Assembly: GCA_041752315.1 (NCBI GenBank)
Contig: JBGSHJ010000021.1
Span: 77,292-141,291, forward strand
Length of the DNA stretch: 64,000 nucleotides
Source: SYFY01 sp041752315
Lineage (GTDB): Bacteria; Pseudomonadota; Gammaproteobacteria; Pseudomonadales; Azotimanducaceae
Reading direction: 5' to 3'
Shown here: positions 1-8,318 of the stretch, in pieces
How the letters are laid out: every line of letters starts with the position of its first letter
Position numbering within the stretch: the stretch's first letter is position 1
Program-made: the position numbers and the translations under genes
Notes under the pieces: generated by a model
Database searches by the model: none
What the model was told of the DNA's origin: nothing
The model's input: the letters and a program-made list of their open reading frames with translations, nothing else

Positions 1-1296
1 CTCGCCGATCGGCACGGCAATACCCTTCATCTCTTCGAACGGGATTGTTCGGTACAGCGCCGACATCAGAAGGTCATCGAAGAGGCGCCTGCACCTTCTG
101 TTGATGCGAAGTTGCGAGCGCGACTTGGTGCGGCAGCCGTTGCTGCGGCCAGAAGTGTGAACTATGTGGGTGCGGGCACCATTGAATTCATCGCCGAGAA
201 TGGTGAGTTCTTTTTCATGGAAATGAACACCCGACTGCAGGTTGAACACCCGGTGACGGAAGCGATCACCGGGCTGGACCTGGTGGAGTGGCAACTGCGA
301 ATCGCTGCAGGCGAAAAACTACCGTTCAGTCAGGCCGACATCGGGCTTTCCGGTCATGCGATCGAAGCACGGGTTTATGCCGAAAATCCAACACGCCGTT
401 TCCTGCCCTCGACCGGGAAGTTGCTGCGTGTTTCGTTTCCTGCGGGAGTCCGTGTGGACAGTGGCTTCCGAAGCGGTGATTCAGTGAGCATTCACTACGA
501 TCCGATGATTGCGAAGGTGATTGCTCATGGCAGTACACGATCGGAGGCGATTGGACGGCTCCGTGCTGCGCTGGCAGCCTCGGAAATCTGTGGGGTTCAA
601 CACAACACCGGTTATCTGGTGAAGGCTCTGGCGGAGCCGGATTTTGTGGGTGGAAACTATACAACCGGATTTGCGGACACCCACCATGAAGTGCTTGTCG
701 TGGTGGATGAGCAGCCGTTTCTGCTGGCAGCGGCAATTGCAGCAAATCATCGCATGACGGTCGGCACCTCCTGGGATGCCAGTGACGGCTTCACGCCGAG
801 CCTTGAACGTGTTGTTGAATGCGATCTGATGATTGGGGAAAACCGGACGACAGTGCGACTGCCCGCCAGCCGTCCCGAAACGGACCAGGTTGTGCGAACC
901 GTCATTGCATTGGATGAATCGACACTGAGCATCGAGTTCAGGCATCAATCGCGCAGTTTTCGAGCGACAGTACTGCGCGAAGGAAAGCTGATGCACGTGA
1001 TGATCGATGGCACGACCCTCATCGTGCGGGATCTGACCAGGGATATTGATCGTTTTGTACTGACCGGGGTCAGAACCGGAGGAATTGTTGCACCACTGCC
1101 GGGACAGGTTCTGCAATTGAAGGTGAAGGCAGGTGATCTGGTTCGTGAAGGTGACCTTCTGGTGATCATCGAGGCCATGAAGATGGAACACTCGATTCGC
1201 TCACCGCGTGATGGCAAGGTAGCTACCGTGAACTGTGTTGAAGGTGGCAGGGTGGATGAAGGTGCCGAGTTGATTGCACTCGATCCGCAGGTGTGA
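1..1296 (+). CDS. Biotin-dependent acyl-CoA carboxylase alpha subunit, C-terminal part (5' end outside window)
   Basis: The frame is open from base 1, so the gene begins upstream; 431 residues remain of an expected 650-670. The visible start is the end of the ATP-grasp biotin carboxylase core. The biotin-carboxylase signature EMNTRLQVEHPVTE lies near residue 75, and a middle linker follows. The biotinyl-carrier domain ends the protein, with EAMKMEH near residue 391, where the Lys takes biotin. The reaction is ATP-dependent carboxylation of biotin for transfer to an acyl-CoA by a partner beta subunit. The architecture fits methylcrotonyl-CoA, propionyl-CoA or geranyl-CoA carboxylase alpha chains. 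The partner and hence the substrate lie outside the window, so no symbol is given. Confidence 0.93.
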   Translation, partial: LADRHGNTLHLFERDCSVQRRHQKVIEEAPAPSVDAKLRARLGAAAVAAARSVNYVGAGTIEFIAENGEFFFMEMNTRLQVEHPVTEAITGLDLVEWQLRIAAGEKLPFSQADIGLSGHAIEARVYAENPTRRFLPSTGKLLRVSFPAGVRVDSGFRSGDSVSIHYDPMIAKVIAHGSTRSEAIGRLRAALAASEICGVQHNTGYLVKALAEPDFVGGNYTTGFADTHHEVLVVVDEQPFLLAAAIAANHRMTVGTSWDASDGFTPSLERVVECDLMIGENRTTVRLPASRPETDQVVRTVIALDESTLSIEFRHQSRSFRATVLREGKLMHVMIDGTTLIVRDLTRDIDRFVLTGVRTGGIVAPLPGQVLQLKVKAGDLVREGDLLVIIEAMKMEHSIRSPRDGKVATVNCVEGGRVDEGAELIALDPQV

Positions 1297-1395
1297 TCGC
1301 ACCTGCGAGCGACGGTTGAAAGCAACGTGCCCAGTGCCGCGCACGAGGTTTGCGCGATCGCCCGAGCGAGACTGGAAAAAGGCATGGAAACTGCG

Positions 1396-1424
1396 CTGTC
1401 ATGGGTTAGTCCGGCGGGTATAAT
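1396..1424 (+). promoter_or_regulatory. Predicted sigma70 promoter for the cytochrome c gene
   Basis: A CTGTCA box at 1396-1401 and a perfect TATAAT at 1419-1424 are separated by 17 bases. They lie about 45 bases upstream of the GTG start at 1471, in the gap after the carboxylase. The -10 is ideal and the -35 matches 4 of 6. Confidence 0.5.
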
Positions 1425-1470
1425 CGCCGCGCTTTACAAGCGCTCAATTGATCTGAAGGAGAGAAAGACG

Positions 1471-1911
1471 GTGATTCAACCGGCTCATCTGAAATCCGGC
1501 GTCTACATTGCAGGACTGTTTCTCGGCGCATTGCTGTTCGCTCCGACGGTGTCAGCCGTGCCGCCGGGAACGCAGGACGAAATCCGTGCCAGGCTCCAGC
1601 CCGATGGTTCGGTGTGCCGGAAAGGCGATGCTTGTGGGACGGCGGTAGCCGCAGTTGCCACGGGGCCAATGTCTGGCGAGCAGGTTTATAACCAGTTCTG
1701 TTTTGCCTGTCATGCGACGGGTGTCAGCGGTGCACCGATGTATGGAAATGCCGAGCAATGGGCACCACGTGCAGCGAAGGGTATGGATGAATTGCTCAAG
1801 ACTTCGATCAACGGCCTGAACGCCATGCCTGCCAAAGGCACCTGCATGAATTGCTCCGACGATGACATCAAGGGAGCGGTCCAGTACATGCTGGATGGCA
1901 GCGCTGGCTGA
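1471..1911 (+). CDS. Cytochrome c5-family periplasmic c-type cytochrome
   Basis: This is a 146-residue monoheme cytochrome. The GTG start is chosen because AAGGAGAG sits just upstream and because it yields a clean Sec signal peptide (hydrophobic stretch about residues 11-29). The heme motif CFACH is at 77-81, the likely axial Met is near 119 (AMPAKG), and a C-terminal CMNC pair at 125-128 is typical of cytochrome c5. A further Cys pair (C49, C55) in an N-terminal extension before the heme domain may form a disulfide. It probably shuttles electrons in the periplasm to a terminal oxidase. It is monocistronic and tail-to-tail with comM. Confidence 0.88.
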   Translation: MIQPAHLKSGVYIAGLFLGALLFAPTVSAVPPGTQDEIRARLQPDGSVCRKGDACGTAVAAVATGPMSGEQVYNQFCFACHATGVSGAPMYGNAEQWAPRAAKGMDELLKTSINGLNAMPAKGTCMNCSDDDIKGAVQYMLDGSAG

Positions 1912-1919
1912 TCTCGGCG

Positions 1920-1940
1920 ACTCGGAGCCCTTGGCCGAGT
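1920..1940. terminator. Weak inverted repeat between convergent cytochrome c and comM genes
   Basis: ACTCGG and CCGAGT arms of 6 bp flank a 9-base loop in the 65-bp gap between two convergent stop codons. There is no T-run on either side, so termination by this hairpin is only a possibility. Confidence 0.25.
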
Positions 1941-1976
1941 GAGATGTTGTGGCAGCCTTGGAGTTGACCTCTTCAT

Positions 1977-3491
1977 CTATCCGCTGACCCCCTGATCCCA
2001 ATTGAGGGCCCGATAGGACAGGGCTTCGGCGATGTCCATGGCTTCGATGGTTCCTGCCTCGCGCAGGTCTGCAATCGTTCGTGCCACACGCAACATCTTG
2101 TCATAGCTCCGAGCCGACAGGTGCTGGCGTTCAACAGCGCCATGCAACAGCGCCGCCGCAGCTGAGGCGAGGGTCGCGTGTGCACGCGTCGCCCCTGGAT
2201 CAAGGGCTCCATTCAGGCAACCTTGTCTGCGAAGCTGCAGATTTCGTGAGTCAGCGACCTGCTGCTTTGGGGCAGATTCCTGCGTGTTCCCGGTGTTTGC
2301 CAAAGCACTGGCTGACAACTCGCTCACACGCAGGTGAAGGTCGATGCGATCGAGAAGTGGTCCGGATATCCGGCGTTGATAACGCAGACGTTCCTGACTG
2401 CTGCAACGGCACGTTTCGCTTCGACATGTTCGACCGGCCGGACACGGGTTCATGGCGGCAACCAGCTGGAAAACGGCGGGGTACCGAAGACGGAACCGGG
2501 CTCTGGCCAAGTGAATTTCCCCGGATTGCAGCGGCTCGCGCAGGTGCTCAAGCACACTGGGTGCAAAGTGCGGCAGCTCATCGAGAAACAGTATGCCGCG
2601 ATGGCTGAGGGATATTTCTCCTGGACGGGCTTGTGGCCCTCCACCGACCATCGCGGCTGAAGTGGCTGTATGGTGAGGCGCGCGCACCGGAGGGCGTCGA
2701 ACCCCAGGTGAGGGTGCGGCAGCTGCAGAGTGAATTGCGGCGACCTCGACTGCCTGTGCATCGTTCAGGTCAGGCAGCAATTCGGGCAAAGCCCGGGCGA
2801 GCATGGTCTTGCCGGCCCCAGGCGGGCCAATCATGAGGATATGGTGAGCCCCCGCTGCAGCGACCAGAAGCGCGCGTTTGGCAGCCTGCTGGCCGATGAT
2901 CTGTGGATAGACCGCTGCTGCGATCGCAGGTTGCGGTTGGGCCTCAAGTGGACCAGTAACCTCCCTGTCTGCGGAGTCGATGCTCTTGCCCCGGAGGAGG
3001 GAAATTACCTCGTGCAGTGAACTGACCCCGACAATATCGACCTGTGCGTGGAGGAATTCGTTGAGGTTCGTGGAAGGCATGATCAGTTTTCGTCCGCAGG
3101 CCCGGGCGGCCAGCGCCGCACACAGCGCGCCACGAATACCCCTGATTTCGCCGTACAGACCGAGTTCTCCGATGAACTCGTAGTCCTTGAGCAGTGCTTC
3201 CCGGATGGTACCGTTGGCGGCCAGGATACCGATCGCGATAGCCAGGTCGTAACGTGTTCCTTCCTTTGCCAGGTCGGCAGGTGCCAGATTCACGACGATC
3301 CGCTGTTCCGGATAGGGTAACCCGCTGTTCTGAATCGCACTTTTTACGCGAATTCTGGACTCGCGAAGCGCAGACTCCGGCAGCCCGACCAGCGTGAAGC
3401 CCGGCACGCCGGGCTGCAGATGGGTTTCGACCGTGATTAATGGCGCATCGAGGCCCAGTTGTGCGCGGGTATGGATGCTCTGCAGCCGCAC
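1977..3491 (-). CDS. comM: ComM/YifB family Mg-chelatase-like AAA+ ATPase
   Basis: This is a 504-residue protein. The N-terminal ChlI-like domain begins around LQSIHTRAQLGLDAP and is followed by PGFTLVGLPES. The AAA+ core has Walker A GPPGAGKTML and Walker B-like GILFLDELP. A Cys-rich segment NPCPAGRTCRSETCRCS probably binds zinc, and a C-terminal helical lid domain closes the protein. Family knowledge: ComM is a hexameric helicase that promotes branch migration during integration of DNA taken up by natural transformation. The GTG start at 3491 is chosen because the preceding in-frame residues read as shadow of ubiK and residues 1-11 align exactly with family N-termini. It lies 10 bp after the ubiK stop. 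Confidence 0.92.
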   Translation of the reverse strand: MRLQSIHTRAQLGLDAPLITVETHLQPGVPGFTLVGLPESALRESRIRVKSAIQNSGLPYPEQRIVVNLAPADLAKEGTRYDLAIAIGILAANGTIREALLKDYEFIGELGLYGEIRGIRGALCAALAARACGRKLIMPSTNLNEFLHAQVDIVGVSSLHEVISLLRGKSIDSADREVTGPLEAQPQPAIAAAVYPQIIGQQAAKRALLVAAAGAHHILMIGPPGAGKTMLARALPELLPDLNDAQAVEVAAIHSAAAAPSPGVRRPPVRAPHHTATSAAMVGGGPQARPGEISLSHRGILFLDELPHFAPSVLEHLREPLQSGEIHLARARFRLRYPAVFQLVAAMNPCPAGRTCRSETCRCSSQERLRYQRRISGPLLDRIDLHLRVSELSASALANTGNTQESAPKQQVADSRNLQLRRQGCLNGALDPGATRAHATLASAAAALLHGAVERQHLSARSYDKMLRVARTIADLREAGTIEAMDIAEALSYRALNWDQGVSG

Positions 3492-3501
3492 GAATCGGGA
3501 T

Positions 3502-3756
3502 TCACTGGCCGGCCTGGCGACCTTGTTCAAGCGCCGAAAGACGTTGTTCCAGACGTACCAACTCTTGTCGCATGGTTTCGAGGTTGTTCTGGAGTCGATC
3601 GAATTCTGCCTTCGGAACCAGTTGCAGGCGATTGACGAAAGCCTCGCCGCGATCGGCCGAAGGAGACAAAACCTGCTCGTCAAGCGCTTTGGCGAGGTTG
3701 CCGAACGCACCGCGGGCGGCCTGGATCAGTGCATCGACAGGATGTTTGGCTTCCAT
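3502..3756 (-). CDS. ubiK: UbiK (YqiC/BMFP) ubiquinone biosynthesis accessory factor
   Basis: This is an 84-residue helical protein beginning MEAKHPVDALIQAARG and ending in a heptad coiled coil (about residues 45-80: LVPKAEFDRLQNNLETMRQE and on). The family is a membrane-associated accessory factor that binds UbiJ and helps the aerobic ubiquinone complex in gammaproteobacteria. The start at 3756 is chosen because GGAG lies 6 bases upstream. It sits directly upstream of comM on the same strand and divergent from the P-II gene, as in Pseudomonas. Confidence 0.85.
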   Translation of the reverse strand: MEAKHPVDALIQAARGAFGNLAKALDEQVLSPSADRGEAFVNRLQLVPKAEFDRLQNNLETMRQELVRLEQRLSALEQGRQAGQ

Positions 3757-3890
3757 TACGGGCTCCATGCAACAACAATAGGCGCCAATGGTATGGATAT
3801 CCTTGGGTTGGACCAAGCGACAAAGACCTAATACCCTGTGCGAAGGAGCCCGGTCACGGTACGCAGGCTTGAATCACTGGCGTAGCCGGC

Positions 3891-3918
3891 TTGATCTGTC
3901 GAGTAGCCGGGCCATAAC
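3891..3918 (+). promoter_or_regulatory. Candidate glnK promoter with flanking repeated GTAGCCGG
   Basis: TTGATC (3891-3896) and CATAAC (3913-3918) are spaced 16 bases, 15 bases before the ATG of the P-II gene. GTAGCCGG occurs at 3882-3889 and again at 3903-3910, 21 bp apart, and CCGGCT/AGCCGG also form an inverted repeat across the box. No -24/-12 sigma54 element was found here. Confidence 0.33.
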
Positions 3919-3932
3919 CGAAGGAGCAACAG

Positions 3933-4271
3933 ATGAAATTGATTACGGCCATCGTCAAGCCGTTCAAACTCGATGACGTGCGCGAAGCGCTGTCGGACAT
4001 CGGTGTGCAGGGCATGACAGTCACGGAGGTGAAGGGCTTTGGTCGCCAGAAGGGACACACCGAGCTTTATCGCGGCGCAGAGTACGTGGTCGATTTTCTT
4101 CCCAAGGTGAAGATCGAAGTGGCGGTCGACGACAGCATGCTGGATCAGGTGCTGGAGACGATCACCAAGTCGGCGAGTACTGGCAAGGTTGGCGATGGGA
4201 AGATCTTTGTGACCAATCTCGAAGAGGTTGTTCGTATTCGTACCGGTGAAACCGGACCGGCGGCAGTTTGA
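3933..4271 (+). CDS. glnK: P-II family nitrogen regulatory protein (GlnK/GlnB)
   Basis: At 112 residues it is the full family length. The T-loop has the uridylylation site Tyr51 in RGAEYVVDF, and the B- and C-loop signatures TGKVGDGKIFV and VRIRTGE are both present. P-II trimers sense 2-oxoglutarate and ATP/ADP and control glutamine synthetase adenylylation, NtrB and ammonium channels. A strong RBS (GAAGGAGC) precedes the ATG. The usual downstream amtB is absent: the next gene is a SutA-like gene. GlnK and GlnB cannot be separated reliably by sequence; the symbol is chosen because the ubiK/sutA context matches the Pseudomonas glnK locus. Confidence 0.93.
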   Translation: MKLITAIVKPFKLDDVREALSDIGVQGMTVTEVKGFGRQKGHTELYRGAEYVVDFLPKVKIEVAVDDSMLDQVLETITKSASTGKVGDGKIFVTNLEEVVRIRTGETGPAAV

Positions 4272-4278
4272 CGCGGAC

Positions 4279-4306
4279 TTGCGCATTTGCAGTCCTGTCC
4301 TATAAC
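4279..4306 (+). promoter_or_regulatory. Candidate promoter for the sutA-like gene
   Basis: TTGCGC (4279-4284) and TATAAC (4301-4306) are spaced 16 bases and lie 30 bases before the start codon, in the 64-bp gap after glnK. The -10 is good and the -35 weak. Confidence 0.35.
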
Positions 4307-4335
4307 TACCGGCGTCAATTTGAAGTTGTGGAGCC

Positions 4336-4551
4336 ATGAGCAGAATGAGTACGACACCTGATATCGATACCGCACTTTCCGTCGAAGGCACTTCGCATTC
4401 GGCCAAGGTAAAGGCCGGCGTTCGGAAGAACATTGCAAGTGACGTGGAAGCCTTCCTCCGTCAGGGTGGCAAGATTGCGGAAGTCCCCAAAAACTTCCGC
4501 GCTGACCCACCGCGCAAACCAGAAAGCAACTACGGGCGCGGTTCGATCTGA
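4336..4551 (+). CDS. sutA: Short SutA-like RNA polymerase-binding regulator
   Basis: This is a 71-residue protein. Its C-terminal half (VEAFLRQGGKIAEV, then ADPPRKPESNYGRGSI) matches the conserved core and tail of SutA, which in Pseudomonas aeruginosa binds RNA polymerase and raises transcription of housekeeping genes during slow growth. The long acidic N-terminal tail of Pseudomonas SutA (about 105 residues in total) is missing, leaving a short Ser/Thr-rich N-terminus. The location beside glnK supports orthology. GGAG sits only 2 bases before ATG 4336, and a second ATG at 4345 has an 11-base spacing, so the start is uncertain by three codons. Confidence 0.75.
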   Translation: MSRMSTTPDIDTALSVEGTSHSAKVKAGVRKNIASDVEAFLRQGGKIAEVPKNFRADPPRKPESNYGRGSI

Positions 4552-4618
4552 ACGTTCTGGCTTTGCTCTCTCTGTCATGCGGGTAAAATGCCTGGCCTTT
4601 CGAAACCGGTAGCCATTG

Positions 4619-5977
4619 ATGAAGTACATGAGCACTCGCGGCGGAGTCCGCGGAGTGAGCTTCCAGGATGCGGTGATGATGGGGCTGGCGGATGATGGTG
4701 GTCTGCTGATCCCTGAGGTCCTTCCTGATGTCAGTCCGAGGCTTGCAGCATGGCGGGGGCTGACGTACACGGAATTCGCCAAGCAGTTGCTCGCCTTGTT
4801 CGTCGACGACGTTGAACCTGCCGTCCTCTCTCGTCTGGTCGATGAAGCCTATTCCAGCTTTTCCGAGCCTGACGTGGTGCGCTTTGTCCCGGTGGGCGAT
4901 CTCACCGTGTTGGAGTTGTTCCACGGGCCGACGCTCGCGTTCAAGGACGTTGCATTGCAGCTTCTGGGGGGTCTTTTTGCCCATGTACTGGCGGCGCGTG
5001 GTGGTCATCTGAATATCCTTGGCGCCACTTCCGGTGATACCGGCAGCGCGGCAATTGCAGGAGTTCAGGGTCGACCCAACGTCGACATTTTCATTCTCTA
5101 CCCGCTGGGGCGTGTCAGTCCGCTGCAGGAACTGCAGATGACTACAGTTCCGGATGCCAATGTGCATTGTCTGGCCATCGAAGGCAGCTTTGATGACTGC
5201 CAGTCCATCGTCAAGACGATATTTGGTGATCTGGAGTTCAAGCATGCGCACTCTCTTGGCGCAGTGAACTCGGTCAACTGGGCGCGGGTGCTGGCGCAGG
5301 TTGTGTATTACGGCTATGCCAGCCTGCGATCCGGGGAAGCGCCTGCATTTGCGGTTCCGACTGGAAATTTCGGGAATGTGTTTGCCGGCTATCTTGCCAG
5401 CAGGATGGGCTTTCCAATTCGGAAACTCTTGCTTGCGACCAACGAGAACGACATTCTGGCGCGCTTTTTTGCCACGGGTGAGTACGCTCGGAGTGAAGTC
5501 AGATTCACGCATTCACCAGCCATGGATATTCAGGTGGCGAGCAATTTCGAACGTTATCTGTTTTATCTCTTTGACCAGGACCCTGTTCGTGTCACTGCGT
5601 TCATCCAGCGATTCCAGTCTGAGGGTCATGCGAGCATCGGCGCTCCTCCCAACGACCCCTTGATTGCTTCGACGGCGGTCAGTAACAAGGATACGGAAAC
5701 AGCCATTCGAGAGACCTTTGCAGAATCTGCATATGTTGCTGACCCGCACACGGCGATTGGTCTGTCAGCTGCGAGGCGATTCCCCGGGTATCGCCCGATG
5801 ATCTGCATCGGTACAGCACATCCTGCGAAGTTTCCGGAAGTGGTTGATGCAGTGCTGCAACCAGGCACCGCGGTTCATCCGGAACTTGAAAAACTGCGTG
5901 GTCGTGAAGTTCGAAAAACAGTACTGCCTGCTGATGTGGACGCCGTGAAAGCGGTTGTGCGAACCCGGGGTCACTGA
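4619..5977 (+). CDS. thrC: Threonine synthase
   Basis: This is a 452-residue PLP enzyme that converts O-phospho-L-homoserine to L-threonine. Visible features are the N-terminal MKYMSTRGG, the PLP-lysine motif LAFKD (Lys109) and the phosphate-binding segment GATSGDTGSAA. The length and the FGNVFAGYLAS motif fit the long proteobacterial class. ATG 4619 is preferred to the TTG three bases earlier because family proteins begin MKY. A possible promoter, TTTGCT (4562) with TAAAAT (4584), lies just upstream. hom, its usual partner, is not adjacent. Confidence 0.95.
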   Translation: MKYMSTRGGVRGVSFQDAVMMGLADDGGLLIPEVLPDVSPRLAAWRGLTYTEFAKQLLALFVDDVEPAVLSRLVDEAYSSFSEPDVVRFVPVGDLTVLELFHGPTLAFKDVALQLLGGLFAHVLAARGGHLNILGATSGDTGSAAIAGVQGRPNVDIFILYPLGRVSPLQELQMTTVPDANVHCLAIEGSFDDCQSIVKTIFGDLEFKHAHSLGAVNSVNWARVLAQVVYYGYASLRSGEAPAFAVPTGNFGNVFAGYLASRMGFPIRKLLLATNENDILARFFATGEYARSEVRFTHSPAMDIQVASNFERYLFYLFDQDPVRVTAFIQRFQSEGHASIGAPPNDPLIASTAVSNKDTETAIRETFAESAYVADPHTAIGLSAARRFPGYRPMICIGTAHPAKFPEVVDAVLQPGTAVHPELEKLRGREVRKTVLPADVDAVKAVVRTRGH

Positions 5978-6044
5978 CGGCAGGTGTGAGTGGCTTTTGG
6001 GCAGATCCGGACCGCCGCTGCAGGAACCTGGTGATGGGATCGCG

Positions 6045-6743
6045 TCAGCGAATGGATTCGATTGCCGCCGGTATTTCCTTCAAAGCGTTGACGATGCACG
6101 TTGGCCGGACTGTTCCGTCCGGGAGCCCCTGGCCATAAAGATCGACCCAGATGGTGTGCATGCCGACATTCTGCGCACCGGCGATATCATCAATGAGGTG
6201 GTCGCCGATGTGCACCGCACCGTCTGGCGCAGAGTCGGCACGCTCAAGGGCTGCGAGAAACATTTCAGGATGGGGTTTGCCCCTGCCAACATCGGCAGCG
6301 GAATAGGCGAAGGAAAAAAATCTGTCGAGTCCAAGACGATTGATGTCCGCGTTGCCATTGGTCAGTGCGGCAAGCGTGTATCGACTGGACAACGTTGCAA
6401 GTGTCGACAGCGCATCTTCAAAGTACTCCACCTGATGTCGACCGTCCATGAACACATCAAACGCCGCCCGGGCCAGATGTTGGGCACTTTCGCTGCTGTA
6501 TCCACACGACTCTATCGCCCGTTGGGTGACATGGACCCGCAACGCCGAGAGGTTGTGCTTGAGTTGAGGGTGATTGGCCAGGACCTCGGCTCGTATCTGC
6601 GCAAGACCGGTGGTGTTGTGCAGATCCACGACTTCCGGGACGTTTTTGCGTAACCAGGCACGCATCGATTGTTCAGCTGACACGATTATCGTGTCGACAT
6701 CCCACAATGTGTTGTCAAGATCGAAGGTGATCAGAGATGTCAT
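6045..6743 (-). CDS. yigB: HAD-superfamily phosphatase, YigB-like
   Basis: This is a 232-residue haloacid-dehalogenase-type hydrolase. Motif I is FDLDNTLWD with nucleophile Asp8 and acid Asp10, motif II is LTNGNAD, motif III is the Lys in GRGKPHPEMF, and motif IV is HIGDHLIDDIAGA. YigB homologs dephosphorylate 5-amino-6-(5-phosphoribitylamino)uracil and FMN in riboflavin metabolism. It is the last gene of the lptM-lysA-dapF-DUF484-xerC operon, starting 2 bp after the xerC stop, as in enterobacteria and pseudomonads. Confidence 0.87.
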   Translation of the reverse strand: MTSLITFDLDNTLWDVDTIIVSAEQSMRAWLRKNVPEVVDLHNTTGLAQIRAEVLANHPQLKHNLSALRVHVTQRAIESCGYSSESAQHLARAAFDVFMDGRHQVEYFEDALSTLATLSSRYTLAALTNGNADINRLGLDRFFSFAYSAADVGRGKPHPEMFLAALERADSAPDGAVHIGDHLIDDIAGAQNVGMHTIWVDLYGQGLPDGTVRPTCIVNALKEIPAAIESIR

Positions 6744-6745
6744 GA

Positions 6746-7645
6746 TCAGTCTTCGGACTCACTGGCGGGACGCTGGTGCGCACGTGGGTGCGCCTTGTCG
6801 TAAACCTCGGCCAGGTGCTGGAAATTGAGATGGGTATAGACCTGGGTGGTTGAGAGATTTGCATGCCCCAACATTTCCTGTACGGCGCGCAGGTCGCCGG
6901 ATGATTCCAGCACATGACTTGCAAAGCTGTGCCTGAGCATGTGTGGATAAGGTGCATCCGTATGCAGTTGCTGGCTTGCCATGATCTTGAGCTGTCGCTG
7001 GACAGTGCGTGGGCTGATTCGCAGGCTCTTCCGACCTGTGAACAATGGCGATTCAGGGGTGGCAACTGCACGTGTCTCCAGCCATGTCGAGAGTGCAGCC
7101 GTTGACTGACTGCCAAGCGGTACCTGCCGGGTCTTGTTGCCCTTGCCCGTTACCGTCATGAAACCCTCGCGCAAGTCGAGATCGCCAACGTTGGCATTCA
7201 CGAGTTCCGCCAATCGCAGGCCACTGCCGTAGAGCAGTTCCATCATTGCCCGATCACGCTTCTCGAGATCAGTCTTTGGCTGCCCGGAAAACAACTGGTG
7301 AACCTGGTCCGTGTCGAGTACTGACGGCAGTCGGGTCTTGCGTCTGGGACTGACCACGACAGTTGCGGGATTGTCCGTCACGACGTGTCTCGACTTCAGA
7401 AAGTGATACATGCGCCGAATGCTGGACAGATGGCGCGCAATGGACCTGGCGGTCAGCCCCTGACGTCGCAGAAGGCCGATGTGCTCACTGACATGATGGT
7501 GGGTCGCTGTCTGCCAACCGAGTTGATGTTCTTCGAGATACCGGGCAAACCGCAGGAGGTCGCGTCGATAGGCCGCCCGTGTCAACGGCGAGTAGGCTCG
7601 CTCGAACTCCAGATATCTGAGGTACTGGTCGAGACGATCGTTCAC
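6746..7645 (-). CDS. xerC: Tyrosine recombinase XerC
   Basis: This is a 299-residue site-specific recombinase that works with XerD at dif to resolve chromosome dimers. The N-terminal SAM-like core-binding domain starts RLDQYLRYLEFERAYS. The catalytic domain shows Arg in YGSGLRLAEL, Lys in TGKGNKTRQVPL, HxLRH as PHMLRHSFASH, His in LGHANL, and the nucleophile Tyr in TTQVYTHL. The GTG start at 7645 gives the family length. Longer in-frame reading enters the DUF484 gene on another frame. There is no clear SD; the DUF484 stop is 10 bp away, so coupling is likely. Confidence 0.95.
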   Translation of the reverse strand: MNDRLDQYLRYLEFERAYSPLTRAAYRRDLLRFARYLEEHQLGWQTATHHHVSEHIGLLRRQGLTARSIARHLSSIRRMYHFLKSRHVVTDNPATVVVSPRRKTRLPSVLDTDQVHQLFSGQPKTDLEKRDRAMMELLYGSGLRLAELVNANVGDLDLREGFMTVTGKGNKTRQVPLGSQSTAALSTWLETRAVATPESPLFTGRKSLRISPRTVQRQLKIMASQQLHTDAPYPHMLRHSFASHVLESSGDLRAVQEMLGHANLSTTQVYTHLNFQHLAEVYDKAHPRAHQRPASESED

Positions 7646-7655
7646 GGCTGCAGCA

Positions 7656-8318
7656 TTACAGACGCGCGACGGTTCGCGCCAGGACATCGCCAATGTAGCG
7701 GACAAACAGCGTTTCCATATCGGCGCTGAATCGGGAGGCATCCTTTGAACCGACGGCCAGGCAACCATGGATGTTGTGCTGGACAAACGGAATGAAGACC
7801 ACGCTGCCGGATGACAGCGGGTCCTGCTGGGGGAACAGTGCACTCATTTCCTCTTCACGCAACGCAACGCAACACGCTACACCGCCGGAAAGGAATCGGT
7901 CGGTCGGCAGGGAATGAGCATGGCCGGTGATGTAGTCGAGATTTATGGTTGCACCTCGCAGGTGGCAGCACACAAAATCGGCTTCGAAGTCAATCAACAT
8001 GTTGGTAGCCAGAACTTCGTTCAACTCCTGCCAACTCGTGACATCGAGCAGTGACAACGTGAGCGATCTTGTCTTGGCGAACAACGTATCGTTGTCCCGG
8101 GCAGCCTGCATGAGTTCATTCAGACGCCGCCGCATGGTCATGTTGCGTTCGCGGAGGATACCCACCTGACGTTCAATCAGCGAGATTGCTCGCCCTGTTT
8201 CATGGGGCAGGTTCAGTTCGCCGAGCAAGGATGAACGTCGTGAAAAAAAATCCGGATGCTCACGCAGGTAGTCGGTGACTGCCTGATCGTCCAGCCGATT
8301 GGAGGTTTCGATACTCAT
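7656..8318 (-). CDS. DUF484 (GAF-like) family protein
   Basis: This is a 220-residue member of the DUF484 family, whose gene sits between dapF and xerC in most gammaproteobacteria. The N-terminal signature is TDYLREHPDFFSRRSSLLGEL, shortened here as YLREHPDFF. A coiled-coil (ISLIERQVGILRERNMTM) and a GAF-like alpha/beta domain follow. The biochemical function is unknown to me. The ATG overlaps the dapF stop (ATGA), so it is translationally coupled. Confidence 0.88.
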   Translation of the reverse strand: MSIETSNRLDDQAVTDYLREHPDFFSRRSSLLGELNLPHETGRAISLIERQVGILRERNMTMRRRLNELMQAARDNDTLFAKTRSLTLSLLDVTSWQELNEVLATNMLIDFEADFVCCHLRGATINLDYITGHAHSLPTDRFLSGGVACCVALREEEMSALFPQQDPLSSGSVVFIPFVQHNIHGCLAVGSKDASRFSADMETLFVRYIGDVLARTVARL

